From assembly GCA_020636025.1 (NCBI GenBank), contig JACJYQ010000003.1, positions 434,001-498,000 on the forward strand: a stretch of DNA of 64,000 nt. The letters run 5' to 3'. Below the pieces are notes generated by a model. That model was not told the origin of the DNA. It worked only from the letters and a program-made list of their open reading frames with translations, and did no database searches. Shown in pieces: positions 36,240 to 45,684 of the stretch. A program made the position numbers and the translations under genes. How positions within the stretch are numbered: the stretch's first letter is position 1; each line of letters opens with the position of its first letter. The DNA comes from Lewinellaceae bacterium (GTDB taxonomy: Bacteria > Bacteroidota > Bacteroidia > Chitinophagales > Saprospiraceae).

Positions 36240-39149
36240 ATGAAAATCATCATACTAGTTCTGGCGCTTATCTTGCAATTATCGGTGCAAGGTCAGGGAA
36301 CAGATAAAGGCGTTGTACCAGTCACGAATTTAAAGTCTGGTTATTCAGGTGTAACACGCGCTGTTGTGGTAGGTATCTCCAAGTACCTCACACCTGAAAT
36401 TACAGACCTTAAATACGCAGATAAAGATGCTATAGCCTTTGCAAATTGGCTAAAATCTCCTGCTGGCGGATCAGTACCTGAACAGAACATCCAGTTATAT
36501 ACAAATGAAGATGCCTCTCAAGAGACTATTGGGATGGCTTTATGGGATTTGGTGGACTCTAGCAAAACTGGCGACAGGACTATTATTTATTTTTCTGGTC
36601 ACGGAGACGTCGAAGGTAGATTAGTTCAGAAAGGGTATTTGCTGACTTACAATTCTCCGAAAAATATTTATAGCAGCGGTGGAGCCTATTCTTTGGCAGA
36701 TTTGGCAGACAGAGTAAATGAAATGTCCATAAACGGGGTTCAGGTCATACTGATTTCAGATGCCTGTCGTTCCGGTGCCTTTTCAGGCAGTGATTTTGGA
36801 GGCCCACAGGCAACTGTTACTCAGATGCAGAAGTATTTTGAAAATCAGATTTTGCTGCTTTCTTGTCAACACAATGAGTATAGTCTGGAAGGAGAACAAT
36901 GGGGTGGTGGTCGAGGCTTGTTTTCCTATCAGTTGGAAAACGCACTTTATGGCCTGGCTGATCAGGACCAGGATATGCATATTCAACTGAGAGAGCTGCG
37001 CAATTATCTGGAGTCAGAAGTCATGAAAGCTGCAGAGCCCAATCACCAAACTCCCAAGATAGATGGACCCATTACGGCACAAATATGTCGGGTGGACCCT
37101 CTTTCGTTAGCCGATTTTCAAAAACGCATGATAAGTAGTTCTAGAGATTTCATGGATACAGAAGGCAGGTCAGTATTAAAATTTCCGGACACCTTGCTTT
37201 ACGCTCATTTTATAGCCGCCATAGAAGCCGACAAGCTATTAAGCCCTGCCGGCGAAAGCGCCAATGACTATTTCAACCAAATGATCAGCGACCCTGCATG
37301 GGAGCCCTATTACGGTCATATCAAAAGAAAGTTCGTGGCGGCATTGACCAAGGAGGCGCAGTTGGCCATTAACAGGCTATTAAAAACCGACCCCAAAATG
37401 GCCGACGAGGCATTTCAGGGAAAGGTGCGTTATAGTTATTTGCCAGCATACCTTAATCGGGCATGCGACGTATTAGGCGAAAAGCACTATTTATATCCCT
37501 ACCTGAAAGCCAAGCAGTATTATTTTGAATCAAGAACCTATACGAATAAGACTTATCCGGATCTATCGACTGACTCGCTGGTTCAACTTAGCCTGCAGGC
37601 TATTGAGAAAGGCCTGGCCTACGATACAGGCGCTGCGTATCTATACCTTGAAAAAGGCATTAATTATTATTGGAAACAGTCAAGTTTTGAAGAGTCAAAG
37701 CAAAGCTTTAGAAAGGCATTGGATTTATCTCCAACCTGGGTATTGGCTAATTTTTATTATGGATTAGCACTTAGCGGAAATGGTGCGAATGGAGATAATA
37801 AAGAGATGGTAATTGCCTATCTAAAAGAAGCCATCAAATACGATTCAACCTTTTTACCTGCTTACGAGCGCTTGAGTTGGCGATTTCCAACTAAGGAGGA
37901 AAAAAACTTCTGGCGTGAAGAATATGTCTGGCGTATGCGCGATTTGCAGGAAAAAGATCCGGACAATATTCCGGCTACTTATTATCGCTACATGGGCCTA
38001 TGTTTATTACACCTCAATATACTTGACGAAGCTGAAAAGTACTTTCTAAAGGGTGCTGAAATGAGCAATTATGAAGATCCTTTATATTTCAAACAATTGG
38101 GCATGTTATATGAAAAGCAAAAGAAATATATAGAGGCCGCCAGGATGATAAAAAAGTATCGTTTGCTAAGACCAAATGATACAGGTGTGACAATAATAGC
38201 GAATCCTTACTTTAGTTTAATGCTTCCTTCAACTGATAGAACAGAATTAATAGAAACCCATAATCTTAATACATGTATTGAAAAAAAACAGGATTGCTTA
38301 TTACATTTTTACTACTTCATGAATCACGATTTTGAGAGTTGCAGAAACATTGGCAAGGAACATTTTAATGACGTGATTGAAAAGGTGTTTAAGGATAAGA
38401 CACAGTATCTAGCCCACAGATATTATTCGCTTGGCGATCCTGTCAGAGCTATAATGATTTTGAAGGATTATGTTTTCCGGATAGAAAACGGTATAAATGA
38501 GCTTGCCAAAGATTCCCTGAAACATAGTGGCGGAGCTTATGGCCAGCTGACAGCCTACAATCTGGCACTTGGAAATATAGCTGAAGCCGAACTATGGTTT
38601 GCTAAAAAAGGAATGGAAGATGAGCTTTGTTTTGATCTCGCCTGGCTAGGTGGTTGGAGTTTTGGCTTAAAAACCTGGCTGGCATTTTCCAGAGGGCGGT
38701 TTGACGAAGCAGACTCTCTGATCAAAGAGCATAAAGATCAAGTCGAATTTATTTATGCTGCAGAAGATGTTCTGCAACTGATTGCCATAAGCAACCAGGT
38801 TGATTATGCTATTTTCATTCTTGAGGCAATACTGAAATACTATCAGCCGACACCGGATATTCGCTACCACCTCGCCCGCATTTATATAGAGCAGAAAGGT
38901 GATTACCCTCATGGTTTGCCGCTATTGGAACAAGCAGTTCAGTTGGATCCTGAACAACCAAACTTCGCTTACCACCTGGCTACAGCTTACACACATTTCA
39001 ACAGATTAGATGATGCCTTGAGTTTTCTGGAAAAAGCTCTGGAGCTTGGGTATGACAATTTTGAAGAGCTGGCAAGAGATAAGCGCTGGAATACTTTACG
39101 GAATACGGAAAGGTTTATGGCATTGATGAACAAATACTGGCAGGAATAG
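36240..39149 (+). CDS. Exported caspase (C14)-TPR protein 4
   Basis: 969 residues. The signal peptide MKIIILVLALILQLSVQGQ is followed by TDKGVVP and a caspase domain (about 38-290) with His121 in FSGHGD and Cys176 in ISDACRSG. The block from EYSLEGEQWGGGRGLFSY through DQDQDMHIQLRELRNYLE is nearly identical to paralogue 2. The conserved middle domain spans about 325-440 and TPRs the remainder, ending DKRWNTLRNTERFMALMNKY. The region around 640-740 is the least similar to paralogue 2, so a specificity-determining part of the TPR array may be evolving faster. It lies 65 bases from both neighbours, consistent with one transcript spanning 32.6-40.7 kb. Confidence 0.9.
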   Translation: MKIIILVLALILQLSVQGQGTDKGVVPVTNLKSGYSGVTRAVVVGISKYLTPEITDLKYADKDAIAFANWLKSPAGGSVPEQNIQLYTNEDASQETIGMALWDLVDSSKTGDRTIIYFSGHGDVEGRLVQKGYLLTYNSPKNIYSSGGAYSLADLADRVNEMSINGVQVILISDACRSGAFSGSDFGGPQATVTQMQKYFENQILLLSCQHNEYSLEGEQWGGGRGLFSYQLENALYGLADQDQDMHIQLRELRNYLESEVMKAAEPNHQTPKIDGPITAQICRVDPLSLADFQKRMISSSRDFMDTEGRSVLKFPDTLLYAHFIAAIEADKLLSPAGESANDYFNQMISDPAWEPYYGHIKRKFVAALTKEAQLAINRLLKTDPKMADEAFQGKVRYSYLPAYLNRACDVLGEKHYLYPYLKAKQYYFESRTYTNKTYPDLSTDSLVQLSLQAIEKGLAYDTGAAYLYLEKGINYYWKQSSFEESKQSFRKALDLSPTWVLANFYYGLALSGNGANGDNKEMVIAYLKEAIKYDSTFLPAYERLSWRFPTKEEKNFWREEYVWRMRDLQEKDPDNIPATYYRYMGLCLLHLNILDEAEKYFLKGAEMSNYEDPLYFKQLGMLYEKQKKYIEAARMIKKYRLLRPNDTGVTIIANPYFSLMLPSTDRTELIETHNLNTCIEKKQDCLLHFYYFMNHDFESCRNIGKEHFNDVIEKVFKDKTQYLAHRYYSLGDPVRAIMILKDYVFRIENGINELAKDSLKHSGGAYGQLTAYNLALGNIAEAELWFAKKGMEDELCFDLAWLGGWSFGLKTWLAFSRGRFDEADSLIKEHKDQVEFIYAAEDVLQLIAISNQVDYAIFILEAILKYYQPTPDIRYHLARIYIEQKGDYPHGLPLLEQAVQLDPEQPNFAYHLATAYTHFNRLDDALSFLEKALELGYDNFEELARDKRWNTLRNTERFMALMNKYWQE

Positions 39150-39214
39150 GGGTAGGTATAACTACCGTAGTATAATTTCCAAAATCAATTTTCAATGAAT
39201 TAAACTCAAAGATC

Positions 39215-40723
39215 ATGCAAGAGAACATCCATATAAAATTATTAACTGCACTTTATTTCTGTGTAGTCTCAAACAACCTAAATGCCCAATGTTTCCCTTC
39301 CACTCTGGAGAGTTGTGCCAGTCCAGCCACCATTGTGTGCAGCACATCGCCTTCAAGCGCCAGTTCCTGTTCTTCAAGTGTCATCAACCGGAACTTCAGT
39401 GGTAGTATTAATTCAGGCACCTATTATGCCCCCGATAGTGAAATACGCGCCTCTGGGTCGGTTTCATCCTCATCATCTGTTACTTTTCAAGCCGGGCGAG
39501 AGGTTATTCTGGAGGAAGGGTTTTCAGCCATTCAAGGCTCTGATTTTAAGGCTACATACGATCCTGTTCTTGAACAGTTCTCTCCTGTATTATTGACAAG
39601 CTCCAATTTCAATGATTATGGAAATGCCAATTATAATCACGAAGACCTGGGCTATGATTATGGCTTTGAAATACCGCTAAGATCTCCGGTTGTCAATTGT
39701 TCGAGCTACATTAATAATTACAAAGCCAACATGAACAATCTGTATTTTCTTTCAATTTTTGGACCTAGGTATCTGAGCGACGATTTTGATTTTCATCAGG
39801 GCAGCGACTTTGTAGACAGAAAATACCAGTCAGACAGTCCCGATCCGGCGCTTAACCGGGATATCATATGCATGTGTGAAGGGGAAGTGGTAGAGAAGGA
39901 TCCTTCAGATGGTACGATAAAAGTTCGTTGTAAGGACGTTTTTAATAAGCCACAGCTAACTGGCAGTAATGTCTGGACTGAAGAGAGTTTCGGAGAAGGA
40001 TGCAGTGAGCACTATATCAATATTGCTTACCGTCATCTTGAATCATTTGAACCTTGTATTCAGGTAGGAAAACTGATCAAGAAGGGAGATAAAATAGGGG
40101 TGATGGGTAAAACAGATGCTACCAATTATCACCTGCATTTAAGTGTGCAGCGAAAAGTGGGTTCATCCTCTACATTCAAAAATGTGCACCCTATGCGCAT
40201 ATTCAGACCTTCGCAAATCCACTTATTGAAAACACTTGATAATTCTGCGGTCAAAATATATCGCCTGAAACCCTACACATCAGGGGATGATGAAGCAATA
40301 TTCCGATTTGTGTTTTCTTATGACCATGTAGCCATTCGGTATTTGGAATTCGAACATGGTGGTAATACATTGACTTATGATTTTGAAGCAGTAAGTGCTG
40401 GTATATGTTCGGGAAGTGGAACATTTGAATCACCAAACTGTGTGGATGGTATAAAATTGTATCCCTACGCATTCAATCGCGGAACCTGCGCATATGGAAG
40501 GTATATAAGTAGTGTAGATAAGATGCCCGGTACTTTCCCGGCAAGCCCGCTATACAGTGGAGGCACATATTACCCCTTATTGCAATCAGCGCCCTATGAC
40601 AAGCCGAATTATGTGCTTGATGTGGTTGTTGACCTTGACGAATTTTCAGGGTTAAGCAACCTTTCCAATCTGAATATCAAGGTTGTGGATATTTATGGTA
40701 AGGGAGTGCAAGCGCATCCTTGA
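39215..40723 (+). CDS. Secreted M23-like metallopeptidase with coathanger-like domain
   Basis: 502 residues. A signal peptide (about 1-24) is followed by a Ser/Cys-rich segment and a beta-stack motif (FQAGREVILEEGFSAIQGSDFKA, about 91-113) typical of the 3-coathanger domain in Bacteroidota surface proteins. An M23/LytM-like domain follows (about 180-315): FHQGSDF gives His194 and Asp198, YRHLESF gives His274, and the HLH pair is His306/His308 in NYHLHLSVQ. These are the zinc-site and catalytic residues of the family, so it may cleave peptidoglycan or peptides. The C-terminal 180 residues are unassigned. It is the last gene of the probable caspase 3-4 transcript. Confidence 0.8.
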   Translation: MQENIHIKLLTALYFCVVSNNLNAQCFPSTLESCASPATIVCSTSPSSASSCSSSVINRNFSGSINSGTYYAPDSEIRASGSVSSSSSVTFQAGREVILEEGFSAIQGSDFKATYDPVLEQFSPVLLTSSNFNDYGNANYNHEDLGYDYGFEIPLRSPVVNCSSYINNYKANMNNLYFLSIFGPRYLSDDFDFHQGSDFVDRKYQSDSPDPALNRDIICMCEGEVVEKDPSDGTIKVRCKDVFNKPQLTGSNVWTEESFGEGCSEHYINIAYRHLESFEPCIQVGKLIKKGDKIGVMGKTDATNYHLHLSVQRKVGSSSTFKNVHPMRIFRPSQIHLLKTLDNSAVKIYRLKPYTSGDDEAIFRFVFSYDHVAIRYLEFEHGGNTLTYDFEAVSAGICSGSGTFESPNCVDGIKLYPYAFNRGTCAYGRYISSVDKMPGTFPASPLYSGGTYYPLLQSAPYDKPNYVLDVVVDLDEFSGLSNLSNLNIKVVDIYGKGVQAHP

Positions 40724-41181
40724 GTTTAGTATATACAGTATACCTTGGTAATAAAGGGGCTTAACTACCAGATGTCTCCCTTTTGGTCGACACGACAGCG
40801 TTCGCAGACAAAGGCTGCCATACCCGGATTTTTCCCTTTGGTCGAAATTATCCCGATGAATGTTGTTATTTCGAACAAAGTGAGAAATCTGGTTAACAAG
40901 ACCGATGATCGCCCATTGTCCTGTCGACTGCATGGTGACACCTGAAACATCGTACAAGTAAAAAACACAACCCACAACCCCCTGAAAACCAACCCCTTTC
41001 ACAATCGAATAACATTTAAAATACAAGTAATACTAACCCGCCTGCAACGATTTTACAACAACTTGAACGCAATTGACAGGAGTAATCACGGCTGCTATCA
41101 GTAGTTTTGTAACATAATATTTGCTACCTCAAATACCACAGTTAGAAACCATTTTTATCAAACTTAAATGTTAGAACAACC
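40724..41181. other. 458-base intergenic region
   Basis: It holds the composite repeat at 40769-40944, then about 240 AT-rich bases. A TTTTG-N8-TATTTG arrangement near 41112-41130 loosely resembles a promoter for the gene at 41182. No gene is supported. Confidence 0.55.
40769..40944. repeat. Composite nested inverted repeat, copy 2
   Basis: It has the same plan as 32143-32336. The outer arms (CAGATGTCTCCC...GGTCGACACGACA facing TGTCGACTGCATGGTGACA) are more diverged. The inner arms are 40825-40848 and 40868-40892 (CCTTTGGTCGAAAT facing ATTTCGAACAAAGTGAG). Within each arm, substitutions appear partly compensated between sides. Confidence 0.75.
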
Positions 41182-41928
41182 ATGCTTACACTAAGATCAT
41201 TGTCTTTGGCTATTGCTATTTGCTTCATGGCAGCAGCCACATTTGCCCAAAAGCAGGCACCTCAAACCAATATACCCAAAGCGCCCTACTTCAATGTAGA
41301 GAAAGTTGCCGCCATGGCAATACCTTGTGAAGACTGCCGTCAGCAGGTGCCTACCGAGATCGCAACTTCCGATAAGAACGCCGTTACTATTTACGGGCCG
41401 CCAGATGGTGTTGGAAAGCCGGTTGAATATCAGGTGTATAGCAGGCAAAAAGCCGAAAGCCGCTGGACACTACGCGCTGCCGGAAAAGTGGAAAAAGCGG
41501 GCGACAGGGTTACGCACAAGTATTACCGTCCCGGACAACTGATGGTGCTGCTGTATTGCAAAACACCCTTCCAGGGAATGGCTACTTTCTCCAATATCCG
41601 TGTGGCCGCACCGGTTAGCACCGAACCTTGTACAGAATGTGCCTGTGAACGCTGCGAAAACCAGACTCCAACCGGCGTGTTTACCTCCGATTTGAAAACG
41701 GTAGACATTAGCCGCAGCAACGGCGATGAAGCCCATCCGCTCGAATACTTTGTATTTACCCAGGCAAAGGATAAGAAATGGACTCCTGCCAAAGCCAGTA
41801 CCATTAAAGGACAAAAAGGCGCCATTACAGCCTGCTACAACAACAGCATACAGACGCTGGTATTGGTTTACGACAAAAACATTGAGCGCATCGGTGTGAA
41901 GTTCACTCCAACTCCATGCGATAAATAA
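41182..41928 (+). CDS. Secreted two-repeat protein of unknown family
   Basis: 248 residues with a clear signal peptide (about 1-22, ending ATFAQ). The mature protein consists of two similar units of about 85 residues, each opened by a cysteine pair motif: CEDCRQQVPTEIATSDKNAV and CERCENQTPTGVFTSDLKTV. Each unit continues with a basic/aromatic stretch (VEYQVYSRQKAESRW; LEYFVFTQAKDKKW) and a closing beta segment with one further Cys. The second unit is preceded by CTECAC. The paired cysteines suggest disulfides or metal binding. The family is not recognised. A strong terminator follows at 41960, so it is probably transcribed alone, ahead of the two TPR-CHAT genes. Confidence 0.75.
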   Translation: MLTLRSLSLAIAICFMAAATFAQKQAPQTNIPKAPYFNVEKVAAMAIPCEDCRQQVPTEIATSDKNAVTIYGPPDGVGKPVEYQVYSRQKAESRWTLRAAGKVEKAGDRVTHKYYRPGQLMVLLYCKTPFQGMATFSNIRVAAPVSTEPCTECACERCENQTPTGVFTSDLKTVDISRSNGDEAHPLEYFVFTQAKDKKWTPAKASTIKGQKGAITACYNNSIQTLVLVYDKNIERIGVKFTPTPCDK

Positions 41929-41959
41929 GAAAAGGTTTTGTTTCAGTTGAGCATATTTT

Positions 41960-41998
41960 CGCCCGGTAAGATGTAGCATTTTGCCGGGCGTATTTTTT
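41960..41998 (+). terminator. Rho-independent terminator
   Basis: The CGCCCGGTAA and TTGCCGGGCG arms pair (one G-U) around a 10-base loop and are followed by TATTTTTT. It lies 31 bases after the stop of the secreted two-repeat gene. Confidence 0.85.
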
Positions 41999-42095
41999 GT
42001 GCTTTTTCAGCATGGGTTTTGGTTCCGCTTCCAGTATTTTTACGCTAAACGATAGAATGCCTTCCAGCCTTTGGAGGGCTGTCGTGCTGTTTTTA

Positions 42096-42177
42096 GTGAG
42101 GGCCTCTGACCTCATTCGGGAGGGATTGTGAGGGTCTCCGACCGAAATAATTTGATTAGTGAGGGTCTCTGACCCGA
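42096..42177. repeat. REP cluster upstream of CHAT gene 1 (three copies)
   Basis: Three copies of GTGAGGGTCTCYGACC-like units (the first is GTGAGGGCCTCTGACCTC). Each has a GTGA foot followed by a GGGTC/GACCC stem with a 3-base loop, the architecture of a REP element. All are in the orientation opposite to the copies after the CHAT gene. Confidence 0.8.
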
Positions 42178-42201
42178 CATTCCAACCCGAAGCTAAGGCA
42201 C

Positions 42202-45200
42202 ATGAAACACACACTTATTTTCCTTTCCCTGTTTTGTATTTCTGCCTCCTGCCTGGCACAGCAAATCGATTCTCTGAGTACAATTCAACAGATTGACAGC
42301 CTGATCCATGAGACAAGAAACCTCACGGATGATAAGCAGTTTGAAGAAGGCTTGATTAATCTCGACAGGGCCGAGAAACTGGCCTTGAGCGCGTTTGGCA
42401 ACAACTCTGGTTCTTTTGCCGATGTACTGTACGATCGGGGCCGTCTGTTTTATTTCAAGGACGAAGAGGAAGAGGCGGTAGTTTGGTACCTGAAAGCCAA
42501 AGTGTTGCGTGAGCAACTGTTTGGCAAGGAGAGTGAACCCTATATCCAAACACTTTGGACACTTGCCGATGCTTATAGGTATATAAATGAGCTGGATGAA
42601 GCAGAAGCTCTGTGCAATGAAGCACTGGAACTTCAGGAAAAACTGACGGGGAAAGAAAATTCGGATTATGCCTACATTCTCAGAGTACGCGCAAAAATTT
42701 ACAAATCAAAGGAAGAATACAGTAAAAGTGAAGCCGGTTTTCTGGAAGCAAAGGGCATTTACGAACGATTACCTGAAAAGGATGACATTCAATATGCCAG
42801 GTTGTTTGGAGATCTCTCCGGGTTATATGACCACACAGGAGATGTAGCCGCCAACATTGCCATTTGTGAGGAAAATCTGAATTTCCGGATCCGCACCTGG
42901 GGGGAGAATAGTACGTATTATGCCGAGGCTGCGCAATGGCTGGCTGATCTGTATAGGGACGTGGGAGAAGAGGCAAAAGCAAGACCATTGCTTATTAAAG
43001 CCCGAGACATAAGTGCCGTTAAATATGGAAAGGAAAGCCTTGAATACTCCACCAGCCTGAATAATCTGGGCAGGTTTTACGTAAGAGCCGGCGATTTTGA
43101 ACAAGGCGAGCAATTGTATCTGGAAGCAAAAGAAATCCTGGAAAAGCTCCCTTATTCAAAAGTAGAACTTGCCTATTTACTAAACAACTTGGGGGTAATG
43201 TATGGCCTGATTGGCAACTACCCGAAATCTCTCGAGTTTTATAACCAGGCACTTGATGCTTTTGCTGCTACAAGTGGTCGCAATTCGAGAGGGTATGCCA
43301 ATACGCTGGCAAACATCGCTATAAAAAACCGCGGACTCGGAAATCTTGAAGAAGCTGAAAAAAAGTACCTGGAATCCATTTCAATTTACACACAGATATT
43401 GGGAGAGAACAGCCCTAGGCTTGCTGATTTAAACATTGAGCTCGGAAGGCTAAAATTTGAGCAGGACTTATATGACGAAGCTTTAGCTTATTTCTTTAAG
43501 GTGCAGGTCGCCTATGAAAATTCCATTGGGACTCAGAATGCTGATTATGCCGATTGCCTTGAAGCCATTGCGAGCGTCTACACGGAAAAAGGAGAATTTA
43601 AAAAGGCTGAAAAACTGTATCTGCAAAGCAATGAGATCTATGCTGGCACCAGAGGAAAAGAAGGTCTTGATTATGCCATCAGTATTCACCATTTGGCAAA
43701 TCTGGCGCATGAAATCCATGATTTCCCAAAAGCAGAAGCTTATTATCTTGAATTGAATTCATTGAACCGCTCGTTCATTGAAAAATCTGCCAAATACTGT
43801 TCTGAAAATGACATGAACAGCTATTTAAGCAATTTCGCTGATGTGTTAAACGACTTTCACTCTTTCAGCTTTGCTCATCCCAACCCTGAACTGGTTCGCC
43901 AGAATTACGATAACGCCATTTTTATCAACGGATTGATACTGAGCAATGCACAGCTTCTGGCGCGTGCACTTGCCAAAGCCGATAGTCTCACTAAAGATAT
44001 TTACGAAAAGTGGCAGGATTGCCATCGCCGACTTGCCAAGCGTTACGCCCGCCCCTTAGCGGCTAATAAACCGATAGTAAAGGTGGAAATTGAAGCCGAG
44101 GATTATGAAAAATTGCTGATGCGCAATCTGCCCGATTTCAAACAGACGCGTAAGGTTCCACATTGGCAGGATGTTCAGGCGCACTTGCATTCGAACGAAG
44201 CCGCCATTGAATTTATCCGATTCCCCTATACAACGCCGAACCAAACCGACAGCATTTTTTATGCGGCCCTGCTGCTTCGTCCGGGTTGGGATGCCCCGAA
44301 AATGATCTTTCTCTTCGAAGAAAAAAGCCTCGATTCATTGGTGAGTAGTCAGGGAGCCAGGAAAGCGGATTTTGTTTCGCAACTCTATAATGTTTCCGAC
44401 AGGGGAGTAGCGCCCGTTGAAAAACCTAAAAAGTCACTGTACGAGATGCTCTGGAAACCTATGAACAACGCCTTGTCCGGAGTGAGCAAAGTGTACTTCG
44501 CTCCTTGCGGTCTAATGCACCGCCTCAACATGGGAGCCATCCCGTTTAACGCTGATTCTACGCTGGCAGATCGTTATGAACTGGTGCAACTGGGCAGCAC
44601 CCGACAACTAATTCCTGATGAAAAAAAGGCATTTGGGACTAAGAATGCGGTGCTTTTTGGCGGCATTCAGTATGATATGGACTCCACGGTGCTGAATGAA
44701 GCGAGTTCAATACGAGGCATTCCCATTCCCGAGGATAAACAAGTGCTAAAGGAATCCGATGGTACCCGTGGCGGCTCCTGGAATTATTTGTCCGGAACAG
44801 AAAAGGAGGTAACCATGGTAGAAAAGATCATGAAGAGCGATGGCTTTGATGTGCAGACGATCAAAGGCTCTACGGCCACTGAAGATGTGTTTAAACAACT
44901 CGGAAACGGAGAAAAGCCTTCCCCGCGCATATTGCACCTGGCTACTCATGGTTTCTTTTTTCCCGATCCTTTAAAAGGTTCTGATGATACGCAGCAGGTT
45001 GTAGATGAAAACGAAGTTGGATTTAAAGTCAGCAACAACCCCATGATCAGGTCGGGACTATTAATGGCTGGGGCCAATTATGCCTGGAAGAGCGGGAAAC
45101 CTGCGGTTAAGGGCCTCGACAATGGCATTCTTACCGCTTATGAGATCAGCCATCTGGATCTTTCAAATACTGAACTTGTCTTGCTTTCGGCTTGCGAAAC

Positions 45201-45456
45201 AGGCTTGGGCGACATAAAAGGCAATGAAGGTGTGTTTGGCCTGCAACGCGCCTTCAGGATAGCCGGCGCCAAATACCTGATCATGAGCCTTTGGCAGGTA
45301 CCCGATAAACAGACATCCATATTGATGACCCGTTTTTACAAAAACTGGCTGGAGGATAATATGACCATCCCCGAAGCCTTTCATGCGGCACAAAAAGAAC
45401 TGAGGGAACTGGGAATGGATCCGTATCAGTGGGCAGGGTTTGTGTTGATGGAGTAA
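42202..45456 (+). CDS. Exported TPR-CHAT protein 1
   Basis: 1084 residues. The signal peptide MKHTLIFLSLFCISASCLAQ precedes QIDSLS, and about a dozen 42-residue kinesin-light-chain-type TPRs cover about 40-540 (for example YANTLANIAIKNRGLGNLEEAEK). A linker leads to the CHAT domain (about 730-1084), a caspase-fold peptidase domain. The His/Cys dyad is His916 in LHLATHGFF and Cys998 in LLSACETGLGD, followed by GNEGVFGLQRAF, MSLWQVPD and the terminal YQWAGFVLME. CHAT proteins are usually cytosolic; the signal peptide places this one in the periplasm or outside. REP clusters flank it on both sides. It is a close paralogue of the next gene. Confidence 0.92.
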   Translation: MKHTLIFLSLFCISASCLAQQIDSLSTIQQIDSLIHETRNLTDDKQFEEGLINLDRAEKLALSAFGNNSGSFADVLYDRGRLFYFKDEEEEAVVWYLKAKVLREQLFGKESEPYIQTLWTLADAYRYINELDEAEALCNEALELQEKLTGKENSDYAYILRVRAKIYKSKEEYSKSEAGFLEAKGIYERLPEKDDIQYARLFGDLSGLYDHTGDVAANIAICEENLNFRIRTWGENSTYYAEAAQWLADLYRDVGEEAKARPLLIKARDISAVKYGKESLEYSTSLNNLGRFYVRAGDFEQGEQLYLEAKEILEKLPYSKVELAYLLNNLGVMYGLIGNYPKSLEFYNQALDAFAATSGRNSRGYANTLANIAIKNRGLGNLEEAEKKYLESISIYTQILGENSPRLADLNIELGRLKFEQDLYDEALAYFFKVQVAYENSIGTQNADYADCLEAIASVYTEKGEFKKAEKLYLQSNEIYAGTRGKEGLDYAISIHHLANLAHEIHDFPKAEAYYLELNSLNRSFIEKSAKYCSENDMNSYLSNFADVLNDFHSFSFAHPNPELVRQNYDNAIFINGLILSNAQLLARALAKADSLTKDIYEKWQDCHRRLAKRYARPLAANKPIVKVEIEAEDYEKLLMRNLPDFKQTRKVPHWQDVQAHLHSNEAAIEFIRFPYTTPNQTDSIFYAALLLRPGWDAPKMIFLFEEKSLDSLVSSQGARKADFVSQLYNVSDRGVAPVEKPKKSLYEMLWKPMNNALSGVSKVYFAPCGLMHRLNMGAIPFNADSTLADRYELVQLGSTRQLIPDEKKAFGTKNAVLFGGIQYDMDSTVLNEASSIRGIPIPEDKQVLKESDGTRGGSWNYLSGTEKEVTMVEKIMKSDGFDVQTIKGSTATEDVFKQLGNGEKPSPRILHLATHGFFFPDPLKGSDDTQQVVDENEVGFKVSNNPMIRSGLLMAGANYAWKSGKPAVKGLDNGILTAYEISHLDLSNTELVLLSACETGLGDIKGNEGVFGLQRAFRIAGAKYLIMSLWQVPDKQTSILMTRFYKNWLEDNMTIPEAFHAAQKELRELGMDPYQWAGFVLME

Positions 45457-45460
45457 GTTT

Positions 45461-45567
45461 CGGGTCGGAGACCCTCACAAATGTTTTTCGGGTTGTAGAC
45501 CCTCACAAATGTTTTTCGGTTCGGAGACCCTCACAACTAATGTCGGAGACCCTCGGAGGCCCTCACA
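45461..45567. repeat. REP cluster between the CHAT genes (four copies)
   Basis: Four degenerate copies of CGGGTCGGAGACCCTCAC, starting 4 bases after the stop of CHAT gene 1. They are the reverse orientation of the 42096-42177 cluster and probably form hairpins in the transcript. Confidence 0.8.
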
Positions 45568-45684
45568 AATTTTATGGAGAATATTTGCCAGTTGATTTTG
45601 GGGCTTTAAAAGCAATACAAATATGGTTTTTCTATATTAGTAGATCGATAAATGATTATCTTTCGGGAAACAGCCAAATGCATC

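Noticed and set aside
8705..39149. Caspases as cytosolic antiphage effectors
   Set aside because: All four have signal peptides, and no NTPase sensor, gasdermin-like pore or nucleotide cyclase is nearby.
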